A stretch of 64,000 bases of DNA from Acidiferrum sp963764675 (GTDB lineage: Bacteria; Acidobacteriota; Terriglobia; Acidiferrales; UBA7541), in contig CAVXTQ010000005.1 of assembly GCA_963764675.1 (NCBI GenBank), forward strand, positions 186,001 through 250,000. Direction: 5' to 3'. A program made the position numbers and the translations under genes. The notes under the pieces were generated by a model that did no database searches, was not told the origin of the DNA, and worked only from the letters and a program-made list of their open reading frames with translations. Below are positions 55,759 through 64,000 of this stretch, piece after piece (position 1 is the first letter of the stretch; every line of letters starts with the position of its first letter).

Positions 55759-56299
55759 TCAAGCTGTTTGTGGTTTCAGATATTGGGCGTCGAAGCTCAC
55801 TCCTCTCTTCCACACAATCAGAACGATGGTGGCAATCTTCCTCGCCAAGGTCAGCCGCGCCATTTCCGGCCGCATGTCCTTAGCCAACAATTCCGCATAG
55901 AACTCTGCGAAGGGACCGGATTTGCTAGCCGCGACGATCGCCGCTCCCTTGAAAAGATTTTTCAGATCGTGATTGTAATTTCTGTTTAGCCCGCGAATCT
56001 CGACCTGCTTCTTCTTCCGTTCGAGCTGTCCTTCCACAACATGGTGATCAGCGCTGCTGCTCGTCTCGATGCCGACACCACTGTAGGTCCATAGCTGCCG
56101 CTTGGCGCGGAAACAGTGCGGAGTCTGCAGGATGCCAAGCAACACGGCGGCCCGGATCGGGCCGAATCGAGGGGATCTGGCAGAGCAGTTTCCACGCCTT
56201 GTGTTTCTTGCTCTCCGCCAACAGCTCCCGCCGCACTTGCTGACGCACCGTCCGCAGCGCATCGAGTTGTTGGTAGTTAAACTCCGCCCGCCGGCGCAC
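55759..56299 (-). mobile_element. IS110-family transposase, C-terminal fragment
   Basis: The C-terminal half of an IS110-type transposase in two frames. The first gives NYQQLDALRTVRQQVRRELL and AWKLLCQIPSI; after one base near 56158-56165 is removed it continues PIRAAVLLGILQTPH and then QLWTYSGVGIETSSSADHHV, the transposase_20 helix-hairpin region. KNLFKGAAIVAASKSGPFAE and VLIVWKRGVSFD complete the domain. The N-terminal DEDD catalytic domain is absent, so the copy is inactive. It lies among other gene remnants. Confidence 0.75.
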
Positions 56300-56548
56300 T
56301 CCCGGTTCACGGCTTCCTTACGTCTTTGCGTCCCTCGATGATCCCGCCTCGACGAGATTTCGGTCCAGAATCGCCCTGAGCACGAGAACCGCAATTCTCC
56401 GCGGGCCCCGGGAAAATCAAATAGAATCAAAGCCTGTCATCGAAGCGGCAGTGGATCCGGACAGCAGCTAAAGTCCCCTTCGCTGAAGCAAGTACGGGCC
56501 GAGACGGCTTCAAATTAATAAATCGTGCGTACTAGGAGAGTTTGCTGA

Positions 56549-57814
56549 ATGAATCTACTTTCGCGCAGAAAGATGCTTAAGAACGCGGCCTTGCCAATCG
56601 CCGGGACCTTTGCGCTCCCTACTTTGGCCGCGGCAGTGCAGGATGTAAGCACTCCGTATCAACGTCCGAAACTGAAGATCACCGACGTCCGCACGGCGCA
56701 GGTACGCGTGCATGGACTGCAGACGCATATACGCGTTTACACCGATCAGGGACTTTACGGGCAAGGCGAATCAACCGATGCAGCCGTCGGGACAGTATCC
56801 CTGGTGAGCGAGTTCCGGCGACTTTTGGTTGGACAGGATCCGCTGAACGTTGATGCCCTGTGGGAGAAAATCCGCGTTTCAGGAATCTTCGCCGGTGCGC
56901 AGGGCGGGCAATATGTCACCGCGTTGACGGGTGTCGAAATCGCTTTGTGGGATTTGGCTGGAAAGGCTCTGGGCCTGCCGGTCTATCAACTCTTGGGCGG
57001 GAAATTTCGCGACAAAGTGCGAATCTATTGCGACTCCGATATGCATGATCCGCTGGGCCCGGAGTCTGACCGGAAACTTGCCTGGATTAAGGAGCAGGGC
57101 TTCACGGCCATGAAGATCGACCTGGATGAGGCGACTGACCCGAACCGTTTCGACAAAGTGAACTGGACCGCCACCAACGCCGAGGTGGACCGCATGGTGA
57201 GTTGGGTCAAGCATGTGCGGGAATCCATTCCAAAGGAAATGGAACTTTGCTGCGACATGCACGGCCGGTACGACGCAGGGACGGCGAAGCGGGTCGCAAA
57301 AGAACTCGAACCTTTCCGCTTGCTGTGGCTGGAAGAAGTTGTTCCACCGGAAAACATCGATGCCATGGCGAACATCCGCCATTCGACGTCAACCCCGATC
57401 GCCACGGGAGAGAACTTGTACATGCGCTGGGGATATCGCGAGCTTCTGCAGAAGAATGCCGTGGATATCATCCAACCGGACTTTCAAAAGACTGGCGGAC
57501 TCTCGGAGGGCCGGAAAATCGCCAACCTGGCACAGACATATTACGTACCAGTTGCTCCGCATTGTGTGGTGTCGCCGATTGGCACGATGTCCACGGCGCA
57601 TGTTTGTGCCACGATTCCCAACTTCCTGGTTTGCGAGTGGCACTGGATCAACTTCCCCGATCTTTGGAAAGGCTGGGTGAAGGAGGGTGAAATCATCCAG
57701 AAGGGTTACGTCACCTTGACCGATAAGCCGGGCCTTGGTATTGAAATGAACGAAGAGGTCGCGCGAAAAGCGCAAATCCCCGGAACGACTTGGTTTGAAC
57801 CCAACAAAGCCTGA
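56549..57814 (+). CDS. Exported enolase-superfamily enzyme (mandelate racemase/sugar-acid dehydratase-like)
   Basis: A 421-residue member of the mandelate racemase/muconate-lactonising group, most like sugar-acid dehydratases. A twin-arginine-type leader (LSRRKMLKNAALPIAGTFAL) implies folded export, unusual for this superfamily. The capping domain carries YTDQGLYGQGESTDAA; the barrel has KIDLDE, metal ligands in CCDMHG (Asp), LWLEEVVPP (Glu) and ATGENLY (Glu), and the base His in VPVAPHCVVSPIG. ATG 56549. The following RraA-like gene begins 25 bases downstream and is also exported, so the two probably act in one extracytoplasmic sugar-acid route. Confidence 0.88.
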   Translation: MNLLSRRKMLKNAALPIAGTFALPTLAAAVQDVSTPYQRPKLKITDVRTAQVRVHGLQTHIRVYTDQGLYGQGESTDAAVGTVSLVSEFRRLLVGQDPLNVDALWEKIRVSGIFAGAQGGQYVTALTGVEIALWDLAGKALGLPVYQLLGGKFRDKVRIYCDSDMHDPLGPESDRKLAWIKEQGFTAMKIDLDEATDPNRFDKVNWTATNAEVDRMVSWVKHVRESIPKEMELCCDMHGRYDAGTAKRVAKELEPFRLLWLEEVVPPENIDAMANIRHSTSTPIATGENLYMRWGYRELLQKNAVDIIQPDFQKTGGLSEGRKIANLAQTYYVPVAPHCVVSPIGTMSTAHVCATIPNFLVCEWHWINFPDLWKGWVKEGEIIQKGYVTLTDKPGLGIEMNEEVARKAQIPGTTWFEPNKA

Positions 57815-57839
57815 CGAGAATACTGGAGCGAATGTAAGT

Positions 57840-58811
57840 ATGAAGAGAAAATCTAACCGGACTCTCTACCGGATTTTGTGTCTGGCCCTTGTTGCCGTAA
57901 CCCTGCCAAGCGCACACGCGCAGCAGGGTTTCTTTACTCCTGAAGATGTGGTCAAGTACACGCCGGAGTGGCATGGTGAGCGGTTCCCAGATGGCCGTCC
58001 AAAGGTACCTGATGACATCCTGGACCGCATGAAGCGAGTGACACTCGAAGAGGCGTGGGCCGTACTCCAGCAAAACGGTTTCATGCATCAGTACGAGGAT
58101 GGTTGGCTCTCCATTCATCCGGAAAAGGTGTTGGTTGGACGTGCGCTCACGGCCACATGGATGCCGGGCCGGCCTGATGTGCAAAAAGCACTGGAAGAGG
58201 AGGGCACCAAGATGCACAGGGTCGGAGCAATGAACGCCTGGCCCGTGGATATGTTGAAAAAGCGCGATGTTTATACCTGCGATCACTTCGGACTGAAAGA
58301 GGGCGGACCTTCCATCGGTGACAATGTCGGAAATGCGATCTATGCAAAATCGGGAAACGGCATTGTTTATGACGGAGCGGTGCGAGACATCAACGGCCTT
58401 GACGAACTTCCCGACTTTGTCGCTTTTGTTCGCACATACGATCCATCGCACCATTATGGATCGCTGAAGTCTGGCAAGTTGCTGAACTCCACGATGGTGA
58501 GCATCAATGCGCCGACCCGCATCGGCCACGTGATGGCTATGCCCGGAGACGTCGTCTTGGGACGCAACGGCGGAGTCATCTTTATCCCGCCACAACTGGC
58601 TGAGCAAGTGGTTAAATACTCAGAAGAAACGCATCTGCGCGATCTTTTTGGACACCAGCGCCTGCAAGAAGGCAAGTACACCGCAGGTCAAATTGACGCC
58701 CGCTGGACCGATGCCATCGAGCAGGATTACTACCAATGGCTGAAGCAGAATGAAGACCATTTGCCATTTCCTAAAAGCAGAATTGAGGAGATTCTGAGGG
58801 AGCGCAAGTAA
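57840..58811 (+). CDS. Exported RraA/HMG-aldolase-like protein
   Basis: A 323-residue exported protein of the RraA family, which includes RNase E regulators and class II pyruvate aldolases. A signal peptide (ILCLALVAVTLPSAHAQQG) follows ATG 57840 (GGAG upstream); the open frame from 57795 is not supported. The fold's site is visible: GDNVGNAIYAKSGNGIVYDG then AVRDINGLDEL, with the conserved G-x-x-x-A and D-G-x-x-R-D. Another conserved segment is MAMPGDVVLGRNGGVIFIPP. With an exported sugar-acid dehydratase-like partner upstream, an aldolase role on a keto-acid is more likely than RNase E regulation. Confidence 0.82.
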   Translation: MKRKSNRTLYRILCLALVAVTLPSAHAQQGFFTPEDVVKYTPEWHGERFPDGRPKVPDDILDRMKRVTLEEAWAVLQQNGFMHQYEDGWLSIHPEKVLVGRALTATWMPGRPDVQKALEEEGTKMHRVGAMNAWPVDMLKKRDVYTCDHFGLKEGGPSIGDNVGNAIYAKSGNGIVYDGAVRDINGLDELPDFVAFVRTYDPSHHYGSLKSGKLLNSTMVSINAPTRIGHVMAMPGDVVLGRNGGVIFIPPQLAEQVVKYSEETHLRDLFGHQRLQEGKYTAGQIDARWTDAIEQDYYQWLKQNEDHLPFPKSRIEEILRERK

Positions 58812-59310
58812 CCAAGCGGGGCAGAACGAAGACGAGGAGTGTTGCTTCGGGCCCGTTAAGTCTCAACTCCTGATTAACGCCGCCGGCTCAGACGGTCGAC
58901 GCAACACCACCTAATCAGTTGATCCGACAATACTTCCCCTGGAGAACCGATCTGTTTGGCTGTACTCGGTCAAAACCTAGCCAGAGTAGCGTTTGGGCTG
59001 ATCTAACCTAGCGAGCGAATTTGGCCTTTGTTTTCAATGCAAGGTGGGTTCGAGCAGAGTGTTGCGTCGACCTATTGAGACCACCCGACTTATCAGGAGT
59101 TAGCCTGACACGCAACAATACCGGCGGTTCTACCGAACCAGTCCGCTCGCTGCTGTCAATCTTGACAGTACAACCCGCCGCGTCTTCCCGGTGTACTAAA
59201 TGATGCTTTTCGCGAGGATGGCAATTGGCGCCAGATCACAAGTGTTCTGGCCAGTTCCGCACACCGAAATCGCAGCGCTAGCCCAAATTATTACATAAGG
59301 AGAATCGCAC
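58812..59310. other. Intergenic region with repeated motif
   Basis: About 500 bases with no convincing gene. ACCCGACTTATCAGGA (59083-59098) repeats a motif at 52146-52161 and may be the end of a former insertion. Apart from a Shine-Dalgarno (AAGGAG) for the sulfatase remnant near 59297-59302, nothing else is evident. Confidence 0.35.
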
Positions 59311-59532
59311 ATGCCTCAAGCGAGCAAGACCGCAAAGAAACCCGACATCCTCGTGATCTGGGGAGATGACATCGGCATTTCGAACCTGAGCTGTTACTCC
59401 CAAGGTCTGATGGGCTTCGCTAGGCCAAGACAGATCGCCACAATGATCGCGCCTGCTACCGCGATTTCGGGAAACGGCATCCCTCGGAGGTCACAAGAAG
59501 CAAGATTCCGTACCCGAGGCCCTAAGACCTAG
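59311..59532 (+). pseudogene. Arylsulfatase N-terminal remnant
   Basis: ATG 59311, with AAGGAG upstream, starts KKPDILVIWGDDIGISNLSC then YSQGLMGF. This is the N-terminus of a type I sulfatase, including the first metal Asp pair (GDDIG). The next residues (ARPRQIATMIAP) no longer match; the Cys-x-Pro/Ser-x-Arg formylglycine site and the rest of the enzyme (normally 450-550 residues) are missing. A remnant of 73 codons, non-functional. Confidence 0.75.
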
Positions 59533-59576
59533 TCTTGATTTATCGCACGGTATCGGCAGTGAGAAGGGATAATCCC

Positions 59577-62189
59577 CTACTGGCAGACCGTCACCTGGCG
59601 AAAGAAGATGTTTGACAAATCTTCCCAAACGACATACGCCGAGCCATTGGCATTCGTCGCAATCGCCGGACTAAATTCACTCTTCTGCGCGTTCGATAGA
59701 TTGGTCGCGGGCGCGAACGTGGCTCCATCGGTCGAGCGAGTAAAGAACACATCACTACCGCCAGCCCACGCGACATCAATGCCGCCGCATGAGTCGATGG
59801 CTATGGTAGGGCTATTGGCGCCGCCGGTCGCTAGTGTCACCGGCGTCCCGAATGTCGCACCGCCGTCGGTGCTCCGCGTAAACAGCGCAATCAGGTCGGT
59901 TGTTGTCGCGGCATCAAATACAACAGCGATTGCTCCGTTTGCCTCTACCGCGATCTGCGGGTCGCCCACTGCTGAGGCATCAGGACCCATACCGGTGAAC
60001 TGATTGATGCCGACGAGCGGTACAGGCGTTGAGAACGTCGCGCCTTGGTCTGTCGAGCGAGCAAAGTACAACTCGTTTGGATTTGTCAGCGGCCCATTGT
60101 TGTCCGAGGAGCGTCCAAGCGTTGTCCAGGCCAGATTCAACATGCCAGTTGAATCTACAAACATCTGCGGAAACTGAGCGCATTCAGTGGGATCGTTCGA
60201 TACGTTGAGTGGAGTCGAGAATGTCATTCCCCCGTCCAGCGACCGGCTGAACATGATGGCGCACTCAGCTGTAATATTGCTCTGCATCTGCCACGCGACG
60301 TAAATTTGGCCCTGTGGTCCCGCTGCTGCGATAACGTCGCCATCCACGTCCTGCACATTAGAGCCGACTTCCACGGTTGGTTGAGGTTGGACGGTGCCAT
60401 TACTCACCGTTAGCACGGTTGAGAACACGCCCTGAGCGAAGCCCGGGAGGACGCCGAGCTGAGATACGTCTATCAAACCACTCGCGGAGACACTTAGCTG
60501 CGGAATGGCAGATTCGGTTCCCACGCTCACCAGCGATGAAATGTCCGTTAGCGCAAATGCCTTCCCGTCGGTTGAGTTTCCAAAGACAGTGCTGATGTTG
60601 GTGCCGGAGACCGCCTGCCACAACAGATTCACTGTTCCTTGCCCGTCCACAGCCATTTCGACGAAAGGCACAGTTCCAGGCTGCGTGACGGGCTCAGTTG
60701 TAAATGTCGCGCCGCCGTCGCTCGAACGGGCGAAGATTACGTTGCCTGTTGAGCCAGTTTGTATCCAGGACAGGTCCAGGTTGCCGTTGGTATCAATCGC
60801 GAGATTCGGATCCTGGCCGGTGCCAAAATCGATAACGGGCGCGGGACTCGCCGTAATCATGACGCTAGCCGTGGCGCTCTTGGTCTCGTCCTGCACACTC
60901 GTTGCGGTTATCGTGACTGCGGCCGGATTCGGCACGCTGCCAGGCGCCGTGTAAGTAATCGCAGTACCTGAAGGGCTTGAGTTGCTAGACAGTATGCCAC
61001 AGGTCGCCCCACTGCAGCCGGCGCCGGAGAGCGTCCAGGTGACGCCTTTATTCTGCATATCGTTCCCCACCGTCGCTGTAAACGCGTGTGTGCCGTTTGT
61101 TGCTACGTTGGCTGTCTTCGGCGACACGGCGACCGTGATCGCGGGCGCGCCGGTTATCGAGACGATCGCGGCGGCCGTCTTAGTGCTATCGGTAACCGAG
61201 GTAGCCCTCAGGGTGATGGCCGCCGGCGTTGGCACAGTTGTCGGTGCTGTGTAGGTGATCGCCAGGCCGGACGGGCTAGAGGTGGCCGAGAGGGTGCCGC
61301 ACCCGAAGTCTTCGCAGCTCGAACCCAAGAGTTGCCAAGTCACGCCTTTGTTTTGCGCATCGTTTTGTACCGTTGCAGTGAATTGCTCAGTAGTCCCGAC
61401 CTGTACGCTGGCCGCTGCGGGCGCTACCGTCACAGCGATCGGCAGCGGTGTCACAGTAATGACGGCGGCGGCGGACTTCGTCGAATCGACGCTCGACGTG
61501 GCGGTCACCGTCACAGTTCCGCTAGGCGCCACCATAGGAGCGGTGTATGTGACCGAAGTACCCGAGAGACTTGATCCCGGCGAAACCGTCCCGCAGGCAG
61601 CCGCGGAGCATCCTGTGCCGGCCAGACTCCAGGCCACCCCCTTGTTCTGAGAATCATTCTGCAGCGTGGCCGTAAACATCAGCGTGCCTCCGGCGAGCAC
61701 ATTCCCCGTCGTCGGCGATACCGAAACCGAGATTGCCGGCGGCGCCGTAAGTGTGATCGTCGCCGTGGCTGACTTGGTGCCATCCGCTACCGACGTAGCA
61801 GTCAAAGCCACCGCTGGCGGTGCGGGCATAGCTGCTGGCGCGGTGTACGTGATGGCAACGCCGGATGCACTCGACGATGCGGACAACGTGCCGCACGTCG
61901 CGCCGCTGCAACCCTTGCCGGAAAGCGCCCAGGTGACGCCTTTTTTCTGGCTATCGTTGCTGACAGTCGCGGTGAAACCCTTCGTTTGGCTAAGCTGCAC
62001 CGTCGGTGTTGTCGGTGCAACACTAACAGAGACAGCGGGAGGCGTAGAGGGCGGTGTTGAAGGCTGGGTCGGAGCCGTGTTGGGATTACCGCTGACGCTC
62101 CCGACACATCCCGTCAGCACAAGCGCCATAACGATCGAACTGAGAAAAGCTGCAGATCGAATCGTCAAAGGCGGGTCGTTGAGATTCAT
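59577..62189 (-). CDS. Lipoprotein with Ig-like repeats and a BNR/sialidase-type propeller
   Basis: An 870-residue surface lipoprotein. The lipobox is LVLTGCVG. Residues about 50-465 form four tandem BIG-like Ig domains of roughly 100 residues (repeated lines like GVTWALSGKGCSGATCGTLS). A propeller of six or more BNR/Asp-box repeats follows (SSDGGATFTTE, SLDGGMTFSTP, STDQGATFSTP, STDGGATFGTP, STDGATFAP). Asp-box propellers occur in sialidases and in carbohydrate- or surface-binding proteins; no sialidase catalytic Arg triad can be assigned by eye. ATG 62189 has GAGG upstream. The duplicated Ig repeats make the gene prone to recombination. Confidence 0.82.
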   Translation of the reverse strand: MNLNDPPLTIRSAAFLSSIVMALVLTGCVGSVSGNPNTAPTQPSTPPSTPPAVSVSVAPTTPTVQLSQTKGFTATVSNDSQKKGVTWALSGKGCSGATCGTLSASSSASGVAITYTAPAAMPAPPAVALTATSVADGTKSATATITLTAPPAISVSVSPTTGNVLAGGTLMFTATLQNDSQNKGVAWSLAGTGCSAAACGTVSPGSSLSGTSVTYTAPMVAPSGTVTVTATSSVDSTKSAAAVITVTPLPIAVTVAPAAASVQVGTTEQFTATVQNDAQNKGVTWQLLGSSCEDFGCGTLSATSSPSGLAITYTAPTTVPTPAAITLRATSVTDSTKTAAAIVSITGAPAITVAVSPKTANVATNGTHAFTATVGNDMQNKGVTWTLSGAGCSGATCGILSSNSSPSGTAITYTAPGSVPNPAAVTITATSVQDETKSATASVMITASPAPVIDFGTGQDPNLAIDTNGNLDLSWIQTGSTGNVIFARSSDGGATFTTEPVTQPGTVPFVEMAVDGQGTVNLLWQAVSGTNISTVFGNSTDGKAFALTDISSLVSVGTESAIPQLSVSASGLIDVSQLGVLPGFAQGVFSTVLTVSNGTVQPQPTVEVGSNVQDVDGDVIAAAGPQGQIYVAWQMQSNITAECAIMFSRSLDGGMTFSTPLNVSNDPTECAQFPQMFVDSTGMLNLAWTTLGRSSDNNGPLTNPNELYFARSTDQGATFSTPVPLVGINQFTGMGPDASAVGDPQIAVEANGAIAVVFDAATTTDLIALFTRSTDGGATFGTPVTLATGGANSPTIAIDSCGGIDVAWAGGSDVFFTRSTDGATFAPATNLSNAQKSEFSPAIATNANGSAYVVWEDLSNIFFRQVTVCQ

Positions 62190-62788
62190 ACTGCCTCTAG
62201 GTTAGAAGACGGAAGACAGGCGGTGGAGTCTAGCACACGGTAACGTAATTGTGATGAGGTTAGCCACCTTCGCCCAGACTACCGGAATCATGCTCAAACG
62301 TGTGTCGTCGATGACCAGCCCGAGCTTTTTGGTCCAGGAGAAGTGAGAGAGTTTTCAATCACAGCGGGCCTCGTTATGGCATCAACCGGAAAGTTGAAGT
62401 ACCGGAATTGTCCGGTAACCCGGCAGCACTTATCGGACAAGTGGAATCGCCCACGAGAGTGAATTCCTAGGAATCAGGGGCAAGGCCCGTCAACTTGCGC
62501 ATCTTGCCCCCTCGCAGTACTGCTTAACAATAGGGGTAGCGAAGACTTCGTTTGATTGTGGCTATAGTTAAACTAACCTTCTACAGGTCCTTCAACGACT
62601 TCCGCAAAAATCCAAATTCCGCATCCCGTGTCGGCGGACCCAACTGATTGACGATTACCACCCCTATTGCAGTAAGCCTAAACTCCCGCCCCCCTCGCAC
62701 GAGGCACCTCGACTGGTTCTGAAAAACGAAAACGGGTTCGCCGACTGTTCGCAGTCGATGAACCCCAACCACAAATCGGAGGTGCAGC
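62190..62788. other. Intergenic region with transposon-end-like inverted pair
   Basis: About 600 bases. TTGTCCGGTAACCC (62408-62421) and, inverted, ACTTATCGGACAAG (62428-62441) face each other across a few bases, like the two ends of an excised or very small element. The minus strand around 62230-62335 reads KKLGLVIDDTRLSMIPVVW in one frame, possibly the tail of a lost gene. No complete gene. GGAGGT at 62778-62783 is the ribosome site of the ArdC-like gene. Confidence 0.45.
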
Positions 62789-63727
62789 GTGGCAACATCG
62801 CTTGCAGTTCAGTCCAGCAATTCGCCTGAAAGTCCAACGAAAATCGCTCGAAAATCCCACGCATCTGTCTACGAAATCGTGACGGAGCGCATTCTCGGGG
62901 AGCTGGAAAAGGGCGAGGTGCCGTGGCGCAAGCCGTGGCGAACGCTGTCGCCAGTAAACCTAGTCAGCAAGAAACCCTATCGCGGGATCAACGTGTTCTT
63001 ATTGGCGTTCGCCGGATACGGGTCTCAGTACTGGCTCACATACCGTCAAGCGCAAGCCCTCGGCGGGAACGTCCGCAGAGGGGAGCACGGCACCAAGATT
63101 GTCTTCTGGAAGTGCAAGACCCGCGAGAGGGAGACGGCGGACGGGGAGGTCGAGGAACGGAAGTCCGCTTTTCTCCGCTACTACACCGTATTCAATTTGG
63201 AGCAGACCGAAGGGCTAAGGGCGCTACTGGCCCTTCCGCCAGCGTTTCCGATTGAACCCGCGGAAGCAATCGTTGCGGGAATGCCGAACCCTCCCGCGTT
63301 TGAGCAAGACTTCCGCGCAGCTTACGTTCCGTCGAAAGACACCGTAACAATGCCGTCTCGAACCGCGTTCCCGTCGCAGGCGGAATACTACTCCACGCTG
63401 TTTCACGAGCTGACCCACTCGACGGGCCATGCCAAGCGGCTTGCACGCGAAGGATTCGATAAACCGCAGCTCGTTCGGCAGCGATCCTATTCGCGCGAGG
63501 AGCTAATCGCCGAAATGGGTAGCGCGATGCTTTGCGGCGTCGCTGGCATCGAACAGAGCACCGTCGCCAACTCCGTCGCGTACCTCCAATCGTGGACCGC
63601 ACGACTCAAGGGCGATTCGAGGCTAGTCGTGTCTGCCGCAGCTGCCGCGCAAAAGGCAGCCGACTACATTCGGGGGGAGTCTACAAAAGACTCCCCTGCC
63701 ATCCCAGGGGAAGCCCATGCAAGCTGA
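62789..63727 (+). CDS. ArdC-like antirestriction / zincin protein
   Basis: A 312-residue protein of the ArdC type found on plasmids and integrative elements, which protects incoming DNA. The ssDNA-binding N-terminal domain has VYEIVTERILGELEKGEVPW, WRKPWRTLSPVNLVSKKPYR and GINVFLLAFAGYGSQYWLTY; the C-terminal zincin has FHELTHSTGHAKRL (HExxH with a third His) and SREELIAEMGSAMLC. GTG 62789 has GGAGGT five bases upstream. The gene overlaps the start of a clamp-loader-like ATPase by 11 bases. Its presence supports a mobile origin of this end of the window. Confidence 0.87.
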   Translation: MATSLAVQSSNSPESPTKIARKSHASVYEIVTERILGELEKGEVPWRKPWRTLSPVNLVSKKPYRGINVFLLAFAGYGSQYWLTYRQAQALGGNVRRGEHGTKIVFWKCKTRERETADGEVEERKSAFLRYYTVFNLEQTEGLRALLALPPAFPIEPAEAIVAGMPNPPAFEQDFRAAYVPSKDTVTMPSRTAFPSQAEYYSTLFHELTHSTGHAKRLAREGFDKPQLVRQRSYSREELIAEMGSAMLCGVAGIEQSTVANSVAYLQSWTARLKGDSRLVVSAAAAAQKAADYIRGESTKDSPAIPGEAHAS

Positions 63728-64000
63728 CTTGGCATTCCCTCAGTCTCTCGCGGAAAAGTATCGTCCACTGCGCATCGCGGATTTCATCGGCCTAGAGCGA
63801 CCCAAGAAAGTGCTCGCGGCATTCTGCAAGCGTCCCTGCGTCTGGCGCTTGGCTTTTCGTCGGGCCCATCTGGCGTCGGCAAAACCACGATGGCGCTTGC
63901 ACTCGCCCGTGAATTACAGGCGCGGAGTTGCACACGATTCCCAGCCAAAAGTGCAACGCGCAGAGCATCGAAGACACCGTGCGGCATTGCTGGTACACGC
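63717..64000 (+). pseudogene. Clamp-loader-like AAA ATPase, frameshifted and cut by window end
   Basis: ATG 63717 gives SLAEKYRPLRIADFIGLERP and KKVLAAF, the N-terminus of an RFC/RarA-like AAA ATPase. Around 63840 the frame changes to GPSGVGKTTMALALARELQA (Walker A). Around 63922 it changes again to ELHTIPSQKCNAQSIEDTVR and HCWYT, with a CxxC-like zinc region expected next. Each shift is -1 or +2, unlike the +1 breaks elsewhere, so this copy may be decayed or the sequence poor at this end. It overlaps ardC and runs out of the window. Confidence 0.65.

Overview
The window looks like GC-rich chromosomal DNA from an Acidobacteriota bacterium, probably of the Terriglobia/'Koribacter' type. This is inferred from gene content, not from a marker gene: an Oar-like TonB receptor with a carboxypeptidase-like N-terminal domain, TPR + VCBS + ASPIC/UnbV exported proteins, a protein kinase with a TolB-like and TPR periplasmic part, a CCAEP-tail radical SAM protein, and Ig-like/BNR lipoproteins.

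Chromosomal part (1-42.2 kb). 1-12.6 kb is envelope and export functions: TonB receptor start, TPR protein, amidase, giant TPR/VCBS protein, PPK2 kinase, Omp85 protein and secreted phosphoesterase. 12.8-25.6 kb carries a multicopper oxidase, an agmatinase/arginase-APC transporter pair, an Lgt-like/methyltransferase fusion, an exported amidohydrolase, aconitase, and a radical SAM + ATP-grasp pair. 25.6-31.8 kb has YggX and then a sugar-phosphate cluster: PGI-like protein with lost catalytic motifs, HAD hydrolase, glucose-6-phosphate dehydrogenase, glucokinase, small flavin/PLP-oxidase-like protein. 31.9-34.6 kb has methylmalonate-semialdehyde dehydrogenase and a Rieske oxygenase. 34.7-38.7 kb is a minus-strand run of caspase-like protease, CHASE2 nucleotide cyclase and a secreted protein. 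38.9-42.1 kb has an M48 peptidase with TPRs, a secreted protein and a GlcG-like protein.

Mobile part (42.2 kb to beyond the window). A 46-bp 3' fragment of a tRNA-Arg(UCU) gene lies next to a tyrosine recombinase. This marks the left end of an integrative element whose right end, with the intact tRNA, must lie beyond 64 kb. Inside are a zinc-finger protein coupled to the integrase, an HTH excisionase-like protein, a primase/helicase-like ATPase, small membrane proteins, an XRE regulator, a Ser/Thr kinase-TPR receptor, a GH39-like hydrolase with duplicated modules, remnants of galE, an IS110 transposase and a sulfatase, an exported enolase-superfamily enzyme with an RraA-like partner, a BNR/Ig lipoprotein, and an ArdC-like antirestriction protein with a clamp-loader-like ATPase.

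At least eight otherwise well-conserved genes or ORF pairs are split by one extra base. Almost all of these lie in a run of two to five identical bases, and removing the base restores the expected protein. Counting the IS110 fragment there are nine. This uniform pattern suggests sequence/assembly indels more than gene death, so I annotate those genes as reconstructed spans.
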